Shown: one piece after another, positions 34,194 through 42,179 of the stretch
Layout of the letters: each line of letters begins with the position of its first letter
How positions within the stretch are numbered: the first letter of the stretch is position 1
Assembly (NCBI RefSeq): GCF_003853645.1
Contig: NZ_QTPO01000030.1
Location: 1 to 64,000 of the forward strand
Direction: 5' to 3'
Origin: Burkholderia sp. Bp9143
GTDB lineage: Bacteria > Pseudomonadota > Gammaproteobacteria > Burkholderiales > Burkholderiaceae
DNA: 64,000 nt
The notes under the pieces: generated by a model
The model's database searches: none
Seen by the model: the letters and a program-made list of their open reading frames with translations, nothing else
Told to the model about the DNA's origin: nothing
Program-made: the position numbers and the translations under genes

Positions 34194-35192
34194 TCACGGC
34201 ACCAGCACCACCCCGCCCGTCGTCTGCCGTGACTCCAGCAACCGATGCGCGTCGGCCGCCTGCTCCAGCGGCAGCCGCGCGCCGATCTCCACGTGCATCC
34301 CGTCCGCGAGCCGTTCGAGCGTCGCGCGCGCCGCTTCCCGATACCCCGTCACGTCACGCGCAATGAAACCCAGCACGCTCGGCCGCGCCAGCGCGATCGA
34401 GCGGGCCGGGCCCAGTTCGTCGAGATCGATCGTCTGCCGCGCGCCGATCGCGGCAACCTGCCCGATGCTCGCGACCATCCCGAACGGCCGGACCGCGCCG
34501 AGCGTGCGCGTCAGCACGTCGCCGCCGATCCCGTCGATCGCATAGTCGACGCCCGCACCGCCGCCGAACGCACGCGCCGCCGCGACGAAATCCGCCTCGC
34601 GATAATCGACCACCGCTTCCGCCCCCTGCGCGCGCACCAGTGCCGCCTTCGCGGCCGAGCCGACCGTGCCGATCACCCGCGCGCCGAGCGCGCGCGCCCA
34701 CTGCGTCGCCAGCAACCCGACGCCGCCGGCCGCCGCATGCACGAGCACGGTATCGCCGGCACCAACCTGCCGCACGCGGTGCAGCAGCATGTAGACGGTG
34801 ATTCCTTTCAGCAGCCCGGCCGCGGCCGCGTCGTCGCCCACGCCGTCGGGCACGGGCACCACGCGCTCGGCGGGCACCGTGCGCAGGCTCGCGTAGCTGC
34901 CGGTCGGCAGTCCCGCATACGCGACGCGCTGGCCCGGGACGAGTGCCGTCACGCCGGGCCCGACCGCATCGACCACCCCGGCCGCCTCGACGCCGAGCGC
35001 GTCCGGCAATGCCGGCAACGGATGCGCGCCGGTCCTGAAATAGATGTCGACGAAATTCACGCCGACGGCGGTCTGGCGAATCCGCACCTCGCCGGCCCCG
35101 GGCGGCACGACGGGTATATCGACACGGCGCAGCACGCCGGCGTCGCCATAACGGTCGATCCCGATCCGGGTGGCGGTAGCAATTTGGGTCAT
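34194..35192 (-). CDS. Zeta-crystallin-like NADPH:quinone oxidoreductase
   Basis: A 332-residue MDR-superfamily enzyme. Catalytic-domain residues VGVNFVDIYFRTGAHPLPALP lead to the cofactor motif HAAAGGVGLLATQWARALGARV, the GxGxxG-type of QOR. It lacks the zinc-binding cysteines of alcohol dehydrogenases. It reduces quinones or enones with NADPH, often protecting against electrophile stress. The start at 35192 is the one that begins the conserved fold. It is divergent from a LysR gene, likely its regulator. Confidence 0.88.
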   Translation of the reverse strand: MTQIATATRIGIDRYGDAGVLRRVDIPVVPPGAGEVRIRQTAVGVNFVDIYFRTGAHPLPALPDALGVEAAGVVDAVGPGVTALVPGQRVAYAGLPTGSYASLRTVPAERVVPVPDGVGDDAAAAGLLKGITVYMLLHRVRQVGAGDTVLVHAAAGGVGLLATQWARALGARVIGTVGSAAKAALVRAQGAEAVVDYREADFVAAARAFGGGAGVDYAIDGIGGDVLTRTLGAVRPFGMVASIGQVAAIGARQTIDLDELGPARSIALARPSVLGFIARDVTGYREAARATLERLADGMHVEIGARLPLEQAADAHRLLESRQTTGGVVLVP

Positions 35193-35215
35193 GACGTTCC
35201 TCGCAATCGAATGAA

Positions 35216-35243
35216 GTGACACGATCATCCCATCGTGCATAAT
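35216..35243 (+). promoter_or_regulatory. Divergent LysR promoter with IR CACGAT-N6-ATCGTG
   Basis: GTGACA (35216-35221) and CATAAT (35238-35243) are 16 bases apart, ahead of the LysR GTG start at 35276. The inverted repeat CACGAT-N6-ATCGTG (35220-35237) fills the spacer, a sensible place for an autorepressing LysR site. Confidence 0.45.
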
Positions 35244-35275
35244 CGATCGGAATTCCCCTTCAACGCCCATCTACT

Positions 35276-36232
35276 GTGCAAAATTCAACCGATTCGACGC
35301 CCGCGTCCGCGCTGCCGATGAGCTGGGACGACCTCCGCTATTTCCTCGCGGTGATGCGCGGCGGCAGCCTGTCGGCCGCCGCGCGGGCGCTGCAGGTCCA
35401 GCACTCGACGGTCGCCCGGCGCATCGATGCGCTGGAGTCCGCGCTCGGCATCCGGCTGTTCGACCGGCTCCCGCGCGGCTGGCCGCCGACCGACGAAGGC
35501 CTGCACCTCGCCGAGCATGCGGCCCGCGTCGAAGCCGACGTGCATGCGTTCGCGCGCGCCGCGCAGGGGGCGGCGGCGCTCGACGGTGTCGTGCGCGTGT
35601 CGGCGTCGCCGGTGTTCGCGAGCCACTTCCTCGCGCCGCGGCTCGCCCGCGCGCAGCGCGCGTGGCCCGCGCTGCGGATCGACTTGATGGGCGAAATGCA
35701 CGCGGCCAATCTGTACGCGCGCGAAGCCGACCTCGCGGTGCGCCTGTCGCGGCCGAGCGAGCCGGGGCTGGCCGCGCGCCGCCTCGGCACGATGCGCTTC
35801 GCGCTGTGCGCGTCGCCCGACTGGGCCGCCGCGCCGCCCGACACCTGGGCATTCCTCGGCTACGACGACGCGCTCGCGCAAATGCCGCAGCAGCAATGGC
35901 TCGAACGCTTCGCGGCCGGACGCCGGTTCGCGTTCATCGCCAACGACCTGGCCGCGCTGCATCGTGCGTGCGTGGCCGGCGCGGGGATCGCGTTGCTGCC
36001 GCGCTTTCTCGTCGACGCGCCGGCGATGGACGCGGGCGAGAGCGCGCCGGCCTCGGTCGACCCTTCGCTGTCGGCCGCCGCAGCGCTCGTCGAACTGACG
36101 TCCGTGCCTCGTTGCGATGTCGAGCGCGAGATCTGGCTCGTCGTCCACCCGGACGTGCGCCGCTCGCCGCGCGTGCAGCGCGTCGCGGATGCGATCGCCG
36201 ACGCCGTTCACGACGCGGACGGCCATCTGTAG
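35276..36232 (+). CDS. LysR-family transcriptional regulator
   Basis: A 318-residue regulator (303 from the alternative start). The HTH is at DDLRYFLAVMRGGSLSAAARALQVQHSTVARRIDALESALG and the effector domain contains RALAAFARAAQ-like linker sequence and LMGEMHAANLYAREADLAVRL. Sequence before MSWDDLRY is ambiguous: GTG at 35276 is chosen from the upstream promoter, but ATG at 35318 is also possible. Divergent from the quinone oxidoreductase, the probable target. Confidence 0.85.
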   Translation: MQNSTDSTPASALPMSWDDLRYFLAVMRGGSLSAAARALQVQHSTVARRIDALESALGIRLFDRLPRGWPPTDEGLHLAEHAARVEADVHAFARAAQGAAALDGVVRVSASPVFASHFLAPRLARAQRAWPALRIDLMGEMHAANLYAREADLAVRLSRPSEPGLAARRLGTMRFALCASPDWAAAPPDTWAFLGYDDALAQMPQQQWLERFAAGRRFAFIANDLAALHRACVAGAGIALLPRFLVDAPAMDAGESAPASVDPSLSAAAALVELTSVPRCDVEREIWLVVHPDVRRSPRVQRVADAIADAVHDADGHL

Positions 36233-36234
36233 GC

Positions 36235-36267
36235 TTGGCCGCGTCAGCACGCACGCGACGCGGCCAA
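36235..36267 (+). terminator. 11-bp stem-loop after LysR
   Basis: TTGGCCGCGTC (36235-36245) and GACGCGGCCAA (36257-36267) form a perfect stem with an 11-base loop, three bases after the LysR stop. A weak T-rich run follows (TGCCTTTACC). Confidence 0.55.
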
Positions 36268-36329
36268 TGCCTTTACCGCCCCGCCCAACGGCCGGCATAG
36301 TAGCGGTTTCATCCGCCCGCTCCGCCACC

Positions 36330-36890
36330 ATGCCCGCCTCTCCCGCCTGCGTCGTCCGCGACGCGACCGATGCCGATCTCGACGACATTCACGCGATCTA
36401 CGCACACCACGTGCGCCACAGCGTCGCGTCGTTCGAGGAAACGCCACCCGACGTCGACGAACTGCGCGCGCGCCGCGACGCGGTGCTGCGTCACGGGCTG
36501 CCCTATCTCGTCGCGGAATGCGACGGCCGCATCGCCGGCTACGCGTATGCGACGCCGTATCGCACGCGCAGCGCGTACCGCCACACGATCGAGGATTCGA
36601 TCTACATCGACGACGCGCAGCGCGGCCGCGGCATCGGCCGCGCGCTGCTCGCGGCGCTGATCGCGCGTTGCGAGGCCGGCCCGTGGCGGCAGATGATCGC
36701 GGTGATCGCCGACGGCGGCACCGGCGGCTCGACGTCGCTGCACCGCGCATTCGGTTTCGAGCCGGCAGGCGTGCTGAAGGCTGTCGGTTTCAAGCACGGC
36801 CGCTGGATCGATACCGCGCTGATGCAGCGCGCGCTCGGCGACGGCGCACACACGCTCCCCGCCTCGCCCGAGCCTGTCGCGTCGCGCTAG
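36330..36890 (+). CDS. GNAT acetyltransferase, phosphinothricin/methionine-sulfone type
   Basis: A 186-residue GNAT enzyme. RDATDADLDDIHAIYAHHVRHSVASFEE matches the PAT/MddA branch that acetylates phosphinothricin, methionine sulfone and methionine sulfoximine. Acetyl-CoA binding is at DDAQRGRGIGRALLAALIARCE (motif Q/RxxGxG/A), with LHRAFGFEPAG at motif B. The enzyme would detoxify methionine-analogue inhibitors of glutamine synthetase. A MerR gene begins nine bases after its stop. Confidence 0.88.
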   Translation: MPASPACVVRDATDADLDDIHAIYAHHVRHSVASFEETPPDVDELRARRDAVLRHGLPYLVAECDGRIAGYAYATPYRTRSAYRHTIEDSIYIDDAQRGRGIGRALLAALIARCEAGPWRQMIAVIADGGTGGSTSLHRAFGFEPAGVLKAVGFKHGRWIDTALMQRALGDGAHTLPASPEPVASR

Positions 36891-36893
36891 AAT
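36888..36893 (+). promoter_or_regulatory. TAGAAT -10 hexamer overlapping the GNAT stop; possible leaderless MerR start
   Basis: TAGAAT sits six bases before the MerR ATG at 36900, and there is no Shine-Dalgarno sequence in between. A transcript starting seven bases past the hexamer would be leaderless. No clear -35 is visible, so this is tentative. Confidence 0.35.
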
Positions 36894-36899
36894 GGCCGC

Positions 36900-37748
36900 A
36901 TGTCAAAACAGACTCGAACCATGCCAGACGAGGCCGCAGCGGATTCCCGCAACGAGTACACGGTCGACGAACTCGCGCGCGTATCCGACACGACCGTGCG
37001 CAACGTCCGTGCATACCAGGATCGCGGACTGCTCGCGCCGCCCGAGAAGCGCGGGCGCGTCGGCATCTACGACGACACGCACGTCGCACGCCTGAAGCTG
37101 ATCAACCACCTGCTCGCCCGCGGCTACACGCTGTCGAACATCCAGGACCTGATCATGGCGATCGACGAGGGTCACGACCTGCGCTCGATCCTCGGCCTGG
37201 AAAACGCCATCGGCGGCCGCTGGTCGCACGAACTGCCGAAAACCTATTCGCTCGCCGCGCTTGCTCAGATGTTCGGCCCGCAGACGGCATCGCAGCTGTC
37301 GCGCGTGACCGAGCTCGGGCTGCTCGAACGGCGTGGCCTGTCGTTCGTCGCGAAAAGCCCCGCGCTGCTCGAAGCGGCAGCCGCGATGACGAAGGAAGGC
37401 ATCCCGCCGCGCGAACTGCTCGACGTGATCAGCCTCGCGCGGCCGCACTTCGACGCGATCGCGCGGCTGCTCGTCGATCTCGTCGTCAAGCGGCTCGACC
37501 GCTATGACGAAGGCACGCTGCCGCCGGTGACCGACGTGCCCGCACTCGTCGATGCGATCTGGCGCCTGCGTCCGCTCGCGGCCGTGTTCGTCGAAGGCGA
37601 GACGAACCGCGCGCTCGAAAACGCGGCCAGTGCGTATCTCGGCGGCCGTGTCGCGACGATCCTCGACAGGAAACTCAGCGACGAAGCGGCACGGCAGGCC
37701 GGTGCGCCCGATGCGTCCGGCACGCAAGGCGACGACGACAAAGCATAG
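36900..37748 (+). CDS. MerR-family transcriptional regulator
   Basis: A 282-residue MerR protein. HTH: NEYTVDELARVSDTTVRNVRAYQDRGLLAPPEKRGRVGIYDD (about residues 18-60), then a coiled-coil and a long C-terminal domain (about 200 residues) lacking the metal-binding cysteines of the classic members; VEGETNRALENAASAYLGGR near the end is unlike the usual domain. It may sense an organic ligand. Start at ATG 36900 is likely leaderless or coupled to GNAT. Downstream is the SsuA-like gene. Confidence 0.85.
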   Translation: MSKQTRTMPDEAAADSRNEYTVDELARVSDTTVRNVRAYQDRGLLAPPEKRGRVGIYDDTHVARLKLINHLLARGYTLSNIQDLIMAIDEGHDLRSILGLENAIGGRWSHELPKTYSLAALAQMFGPQTASQLSRVTELGLLERRGLSFVAKSPALLEAAAAMTKEGIPPRELLDVISLARPHFDAIARLLVDLVVKRLDRYDEGTLPPVTDVPALVDAIWRLRPLAAVFVEGETNRALENAASAYLGGRVATILDRKLSDEAARQAGAPDASGTQGDDDKA

Positions 37749-37871
37749 GGCCGCCGCCGTCATATTCATATCGGCAATGCTTCGTTTGCGGGCCCGATCG
37801 CCCATGCGACGATTCTTCCAACCGAGCGGCACGCGCTGCTCCCCGAAGACGTTTCGCATGGAGTCCGTTCG

Positions 37872-38852
37872 ATGATTCGTTTCACCCGCTGGATCACCCG
37901 CACCACCGCGACGGCGCTCGTCGCCGTCGCCGCCACATCGGCCTTCGCGCAAGGCAGCGCCGACAAGGTCGTGCGCATCGGCTACCAGAAGGCCGGCCTG
38001 CTGTCGGTCGTCAAGACGCAGGGCTCGCTCGAGACGCGCCTCAAGCCGCTCGGCTACAACGTCCAGTGGTTCGAATTCCCGGCCGGCCCGCAACTGCTCG
38101 AGGCGCTGAACGCGAACAGCATCGACTTCGGCTACACGGGCGCGCCGCCGCCGGTGTTCGCGCAGGCGGCCGGCGTGCGCTTCGTGTACGTCGCCGCGGA
38201 ACCGCCGTCGCCGCACAACGAAGCCGTGTTCGTGAAGGCCGATTCGCCGATCCGCTCGCTCGCCGACCTGCGCGGCAAGAAGGTCGCACTGCAGAAGGGT
38301 TCCAGCGCGAACTACCTGTTGCTCGAAGCGCTGAAAAAAGCGGGTGTGCGCTACGACGAGATCCGCCCGGTGTACCTGCCGCCCGCGGACGCGCGCGCCG
38401 CGTTCGAGAGCGGCAACGTCGACGCGTGGGCCGTCTGGGATCCGTACTACGCAGCCGCCCAGAATTCGCTGAAGATCCGCACGCTGTCCGACTACACGGG
38501 CCTCACGCCCGCGAACAACTTCTACGAGGCAACGCGGGGGTTCGCGGAGCAACACGCCGACGTGGTCGGCGCGATCCTGAAACAGTTGCGCGAGACCGGC
38601 CTGTGGGTCAACGGGCATCTGGCCGAGACGGCCGCGCTGATCGCGCCGAAGGTCGGCCTGCCGCTGCCGCTCGTGGAAACGTGGATCAAGCGCGTACCGT
38701 TCGGCGCAGTGCCGGTCGACGAGAAGATCGTCGCCGTGCAGCAGGGCGTGGCCGATGCGTTCTACGCAGCGAAGCTGATTCCGCAGAAGCTGAGCGTGGC
38801 GGAGAACGTGTGGACCGACAAAGGCGTGGCGCGCGCACTCGCGGCGAAGTAA
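37872..38852 (+). CDS. Periplasmic substrate-binding protein, SsuA (aliphatic sulfonate) family
   Basis: A 326-residue protein with a signal peptide cleaved after AAATSAFA. The two-lobed binding protein shows VRIGYQKAGLLSVVKTQGSLE, ALNANSIDFGYTGAPPPVFAQ (the ATG/PPxxA motif near the ligand) and DAWAVWDPYYAAA. Family members bind alkanesulfonates, taurine or nitrate-like anions for ABC import. There is no permease or ATPase gene nearby, so it must work with an unlinked SsuBC-like system or is a sensor component. It may relate to the sulfur genes at 8.7-13 kb by function. GGAG RBS is eight bases before the ATG. Confidence 0.85.
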   Translation: MIRFTRWITRTTATALVAVAATSAFAQGSADKVVRIGYQKAGLLSVVKTQGSLETRLKPLGYNVQWFEFPAGPQLLEALNANSIDFGYTGAPPPVFAQAAGVRFVYVAAEPPSPHNEAVFVKADSPIRSLADLRGKKVALQKGSSANYLLLEALKKAGVRYDEIRPVYLPPADARAAFESGNVDAWAVWDPYYAAAQNSLKIRTLSDYTGLTPANNFYEATRGFAEQHADVVGAILKQLRETGLWVNGHLAETAALIAPKVGLPLPLVETWIKRVPFGAVPVDEKIVAVQQGVADAFYAAKLIPQKLSVAENVWTDKGVARALAAK

Positions 38853-38879
38853 CGCGCGGACGCAGCGCAATGTAGTCGA

Positions 38880-38914
38880 AACAGGCCGACGGGCACCCTG
38901 CCCGGCGGCCTGTT
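38880..38914 (+). terminator. Rho-independent-type terminator after the SsuA-like gene
   Basis: AACAGGCCG (38880-38888) and CGGCCTGTT (38906-38914) pair perfectly, with an inner GGGCA/TGCCC stem, followed by TTTG. It lies 28 bases after the SsuA stop, between two convergent genes. Confidence 0.75.
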
Positions 38915-39034
38915 TTGTTCGTGTCGGTCCTTCGGGAAAGGCGGGATGAACTGTCAGGGTTCGACTGCGGATTCGCCCGGTCGACACTCGCCTTCAAAGT
39001 CGTTGAAAGTGTGGTCAGGCTGGACTCTTTCGTG

Positions 39035-40066
39035 TCACTCGCCCTGGCGGGTGTCCTTGCGATAGTCGGAAGGACTACTGCCGGTCCAGTGCTTGAACGC
39101 GCGGCAAAAACCGGTAGCGTCGGAGAAACCGAGATCAAACGCCAGCACTGCCACGCTCGTGTTCGAGTTGGTCAGCCGATCGACAGCGATATCCCGTCGC
39201 AGTCCGTCTTTCACCTGCTGGAAATGGGTTCCTTCTTCCGCAAATCTGCGATTGAGCGTGCGGACAGAGGTATGCAGTGCCTGCGCAAGGCCCTGAATCG
39301 TCATCGGCTGCGCGATGTTCCGCTCAAGATACTCGCGCGTTTTGGCCACAATGGAGCCATGATGAAAGGCGCTGAATGTCCAGTCCCCGGGCGCGCCTTT
39401 CAGGAACGCCCATAGTTCGTGTTTCTCGCGTTTGAACAGCTCGGCACAATCCCGGTACGAGAAGTAAATGCTCGTCATCCCGGCATCGAAGTGCACCGCG
39501 CCGGGGAACAGGAATGCATAGTCTTCGACGTGCCTGGGCCTGGCGAAACTGAACTCGGCCCGGTGCAGGATGATTTCTCTGCCAAGCAGCCAAGATGCGA
39601 TGCCGTGCGCCAGCTTCATCATCAACTCGTGCCCAAGCGGAGTGACCTGCGTATCAGGCGCCCTTTCCACCAGAGCCAATCGCACCAGATCGTTCTTCGT
39701 CGAAATCTGCAACCGGTAGTCATCCAGTAGCAAATTCCAGAAACGAACGAACCGATTGAACGCGACCAGCACGGTCGGCGCGTCCAGCAGGCTGAGCATC
39801 AGATACTTCAACGTGCCGCCCCGGATCGGCCTGGACCATAGTCCCAGCATTTCGTCGTCGAGCGTCGCCGCAACCGTCTTGTACAACACGACGTATTGCT
39901 GGCGTGTGATTCGCGCATCTGGCTGATTCAGAAGCGACTGCGGGATGGCGGCGCTTGCGAGTAGCTGTGCTGCCACGTCTTCTCCGTAACGGGTGCGAAC
40001 GCTGCGCAGCATCCCGTGCAGGAAGTGAGCCGAAACGGTGAGAGAACTTTGCCGGGACAGGTTCAT
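39035..40066 (-). CDS. AraC-family transcriptional regulator
   Basis: A 343-residue regulator (350 from the ATG at 40087). The N-terminal about 230 residues are an Arabinose_bd-type (PF12625-like) domain with VLYKTVAATLDDEMLGLWSRP. The C-terminal HTH_18 region starts AKTREYLERNIAQPMTIQGLAQALHTSVRTLNRRF and ends SNTSVAVLAFDLGFSDATGFCRAFKHWTGSSPSDYR. Such proteins respond to fatty-acid-like or quorum-related signals. The divergent gene encodes a ketoacyl synthase. The 40066 start is family-typical; 40087 is an alternative. Confidence 0.88.
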   Translation of the reverse strand: MNLSRQSSLTVSAHFLHGMLRSVRTRYGEDVAAQLLASAAIPQSLLNQPDARITRQQYVVLYKTVAATLDDEMLGLWSRPIRGGTLKYLMLSLLDAPTVLVAFNRFVRFWNLLLDDYRLQISTKNDLVRLALVERAPDTQVTPLGHELMMKLAHGIASWLLGREIILHRAEFSFARPRHVEDYAFLFPGAVHFDAGMTSIYFSYRDCAELFKREKHELWAFLKGAPGDWTFSAFHHGSIVAKTREYLERNIAQPMTIQGLAQALHTSVRTLNRRFAEEGTHFQQVKDGLRRDIAVDRLTNSNTSVAVLAFDLGFSDATGFCRAFKHWTGSSPSDYRKDTRQGE

Positions 40067-40079
40067 GATCCGGTCATTA

Positions 40080-40202
40080 TGGCGCATTTTGCATATCGAT
40101 TGGCACGATGCGCCAGTTCTTCATCCGCCCGATGCCTATACTGACAGGCAATTTCCGTGATTCTTGAAGTTTGCGAGCATTGCCAGATGGCGCATTGCGC
40201 CA
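40080..40202. promoter_or_regulatory. Repeated TGGCGCA elements in the AraC/KAS divergent region
   Basis: TGGCGCAT occurs at 40080-40087, its complement ATGCGCCA at 40108-40115, and a perfect 15-bp palindrome TGGCGCATTGCGCCA at 40188-40202. A TATACT -10 (40137-40142) lies between, suggesting sites for AraC-type control of the synthase gene and of the regulator itself. Confidence 0.5.
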
Positions 40203-40245
40203 ATCGCTGGCGGCATTTCTTCGTCAGTCAAAAGAGGAGCATGGC

Positions 40246-41514
40246 TTGAATACGAGACGTATCGTCGTGACCGGGATGGGTGTCGTTTCGCCGTTGGGAT
40301 GTGGCGTTGAATCGGTATGGAACCGTCTCCTGAAGGGGCATTCCGGCCTGGCCGGTTTGCCCGACGACGTCACTGAAGGGATTGCATCGAAGGTCGGCGG
40401 CGTGGTGCCCATGTTGACGTCAGACTGTCCATGGGGATTCGATGCTGCCCTCGCGGTAGAGCCCAAGGATCAGAAGAAGATGGACCGGTTCAGCCTGTTT
40501 GCGCTCGCCGCGGCGCAAGAGGCGCTGACTCAAGCCGGGTGGCAACCTGAATCCGAAAACGCACGCGAAAGAACGGCAACCATCGTTGCGTCTGGCGTGG
40601 GCGGGTTCGGCGCGATCGTGGACGCCGTCAGGATCACGGATAACCGCGGACCAAGGCGGCTTTCTCCTTTTACCGTTCCCAGTTTCCTTGCCAATATGGC
40701 AGCGGGCCATATCTCCATCCGTCATGGCTTTCGTGGCCCTCTGGGCGCACCGGTGACTGCCTGCGCTGCCAGCGCACAGGCCATCGGCGACGCAGCGCGC
40801 CTGATTCGGGCCGGCGAAGCCAGTATTGCCGTGTGTGGTGGGGCCGAGGCCTGCATCGATCGAGTCAGCCTGGGGTCGTTCGCCGCGGCAAGAACCATGT
40901 CCACCGGCTTCAATGATCATCCCGCGCAGGCGTCCCGCCCGTTCGATACCGGACGAGACGGTTTTGTCATGGGAGAAGGCGCCGGCATGCTCGTCATCGA
41001 AGACCTGGAGCACGCATTGCAGCGAGGCGCCAAGCCGATCGCGGAAGTGCTCGGTTATGGCACGAGCGCCGACGCATATCACATGACGTCTCCGCCTGAT
41101 GACGGCGCCGGCGGGCGACGTGCGATGGAGCTGGCAATCCGGCAGGCGAATCTTGAACCCGGGATGATCGGGCATTTGAACGCACACGCGACGTCCACGC
41201 CCGTAGGCGATATCAGCGAGCTCGCGGCCATCAAGGCGATATTCGGAACAGGTCGAGGCCCCGCCGTATCAGCCACCAAGTCGTCGACAGGACATTTGCT
41301 TGGGGCAGCCGGCGGCGTGGAAGCCATTTTCACCGTGCTCGCGCTGCGCGATCAGCTCGCGCCGCCTACGCTCAACCTGACGGAGCCTGATTCAGCCGCG
41401 GAAGGCATCGACATCGTCGGCGGTTCGCCCCGCAAGCTATCGACGGAATATGCGATCTCCAATGGCTTTGGTTTTGGAGGCGTCAATGCCAGCCTGGTGT
41501 TCCGTCGACTTTGA
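40246..41514 (+). CDS. Orphan beta-ketoacyl-ACP synthase II-like (FabF family), TTG start
   Basis: A 422-residue thiolase-fold condensing enzyme. The catalytic triad is visible: Cys in VTACAASAQAIGDA, His in NAHATSTPVGD and His in SSTGHLLGAAGGVE. KAS II enzymes extend acyl-ACP with malonyl-ACP. The start is TTG at 40246 because GAGGAG lies six bases before it; the ATG at 40241 opens only a three-codon frame. No other fatty-acid or polyketide genes are in the window, so it may serve a specialised acyl product controlled by the divergent AraC protein. Confidence 0.85.
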   Translation: MNTRRIVVTGMGVVSPLGCGVESVWNRLLKGHSGLAGLPDDVTEGIASKVGGVVPMLTSDCPWGFDAALAVEPKDQKKMDRFSLFALAAAQEALTQAGWQPESENARERTATIVASGVGGFGAIVDAVRITDNRGPRRLSPFTVPSFLANMAAGHISIRHGFRGPLGAPVTACAASAQAIGDAARLIRAGEASIAVCGGAEACIDRVSLGSFAAARTMSTGFNDHPAQASRPFDTGRDGFVMGEGAGMLVIEDLEHALQRGAKPIAEVLGYGTSADAYHMTSPPDDGAGGRRAMELAIRQANLEPGMIGHLNAHATSTPVGDISELAAIKAIFGTGRGPAVSATKSSTGHLLGAAGGVEAIFTVLALRDQLAPPTLNLTEPDSAAEGIDIVGGSPRKLSTEYAISNGFGFGGVNASLVFRRL

Positions 41515-41672
41515 TCCTGGCTGCGAGCCGAACGAAGATCCCGAACGCAGCCCCTGGCGCCATTGACCGAATCGGCTACGGGGACCGTGGCCTGCAGGTT
41601 TCGCGGGCATCGATCCACAGTCACTCAAGTAGATGTCCGCGTGGGGTGGATTGCTATAGCTTGCATACGACC

Positions 41673-42053
41673 TCACTTGCCTGATCTTTTATACTCAGTA
41701 TATTTTCGCGAATCGCCTCGCACTTTGTCGGCAGGATACTTTTCTCGATTGATCTCCATTTTCTCCAGCACAGCCTGAAAAAGATCAACGTTCATTTTAT
41801 CTGCAAGGCGAATCAAATATACCAATACATCGGCCATTTCGTGGCGAATTGCCGTTAGGTTGGCTTCATCAAGCTCACTTTCCTCACCGGAAACAAGCCA
41901 TTGGAACGGCTCTAGCAATTCACTTGCCTCTACGCTGAGAGCTGTCGCCAGGTTCTTTGGTGTATGAAACTTGTCCCAGTCACGCTCGTTCACGAACTGG
42001 CGAACAAGCTCACGCAACTCTACTAGATCATTCCGCATCTCAAACTTTTCCAC
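41673..42053 (-). CDS. MazG-like nucleotide pyrophosphohydrolase
   Basis: A 126-residue all-alpha NTP-PPase of the RS21-C6/MazG-like group. It contains the metal-binding EASELLEPFQW and later EMADVLVYLIRLAD motif pairs that coordinate magnesium. It hydrolyses non-canonical or excess dNTPs to monophosphates. The start is a GTG at 42053 following GGGAG by seven bases; an ATG at 42038 is an alternative. The gene is AT-richer than its neighbours, with less biased third codon positions, consistent with lateral acquisition. Confidence 0.78.
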   Translation of the reverse strand: MEKFEMRNDLVELRELVRQFVNERDWDKFHTPKNLATALSVEASELLEPFQWLVSGEESELDEANLTAIRHEMADVLVYLIRLADKMNVDLFQAVLEKMEINREKYPADKVRGDSRKYTEYKRSGK

Positions 42054-42179
42054 GTAGCGACTCCCTGCTGCATTTCCAGATGCCAAGTACAGACTGCTCC
42101 GAATGATATAAGACCCAATGCGTACAAACGGCGCACGAACATCAATCGACCGAAGCGCCCCACGCCCCGCTCACTCACT

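Noticed and set aside
36233..36329. A small gene between the LysR and GNAT genes
   Set aside because: The space is taken by a perfect terminator-like hairpin and has no ORF with an RBS.
40101..40115. A sigma-54 promoter near TGGCACG in the AraC/KAS region
   Set aside because: The downstream GC of the -12 element is missing at the required spacing.
40241..40249. ATG GCT TGA mini-frame overlapping the ketoacyl synthase TTG start
   Set aside because: Only one base separates it from the GAGGAG, too close for efficient initiation; the TTG five bases further is better spaced.
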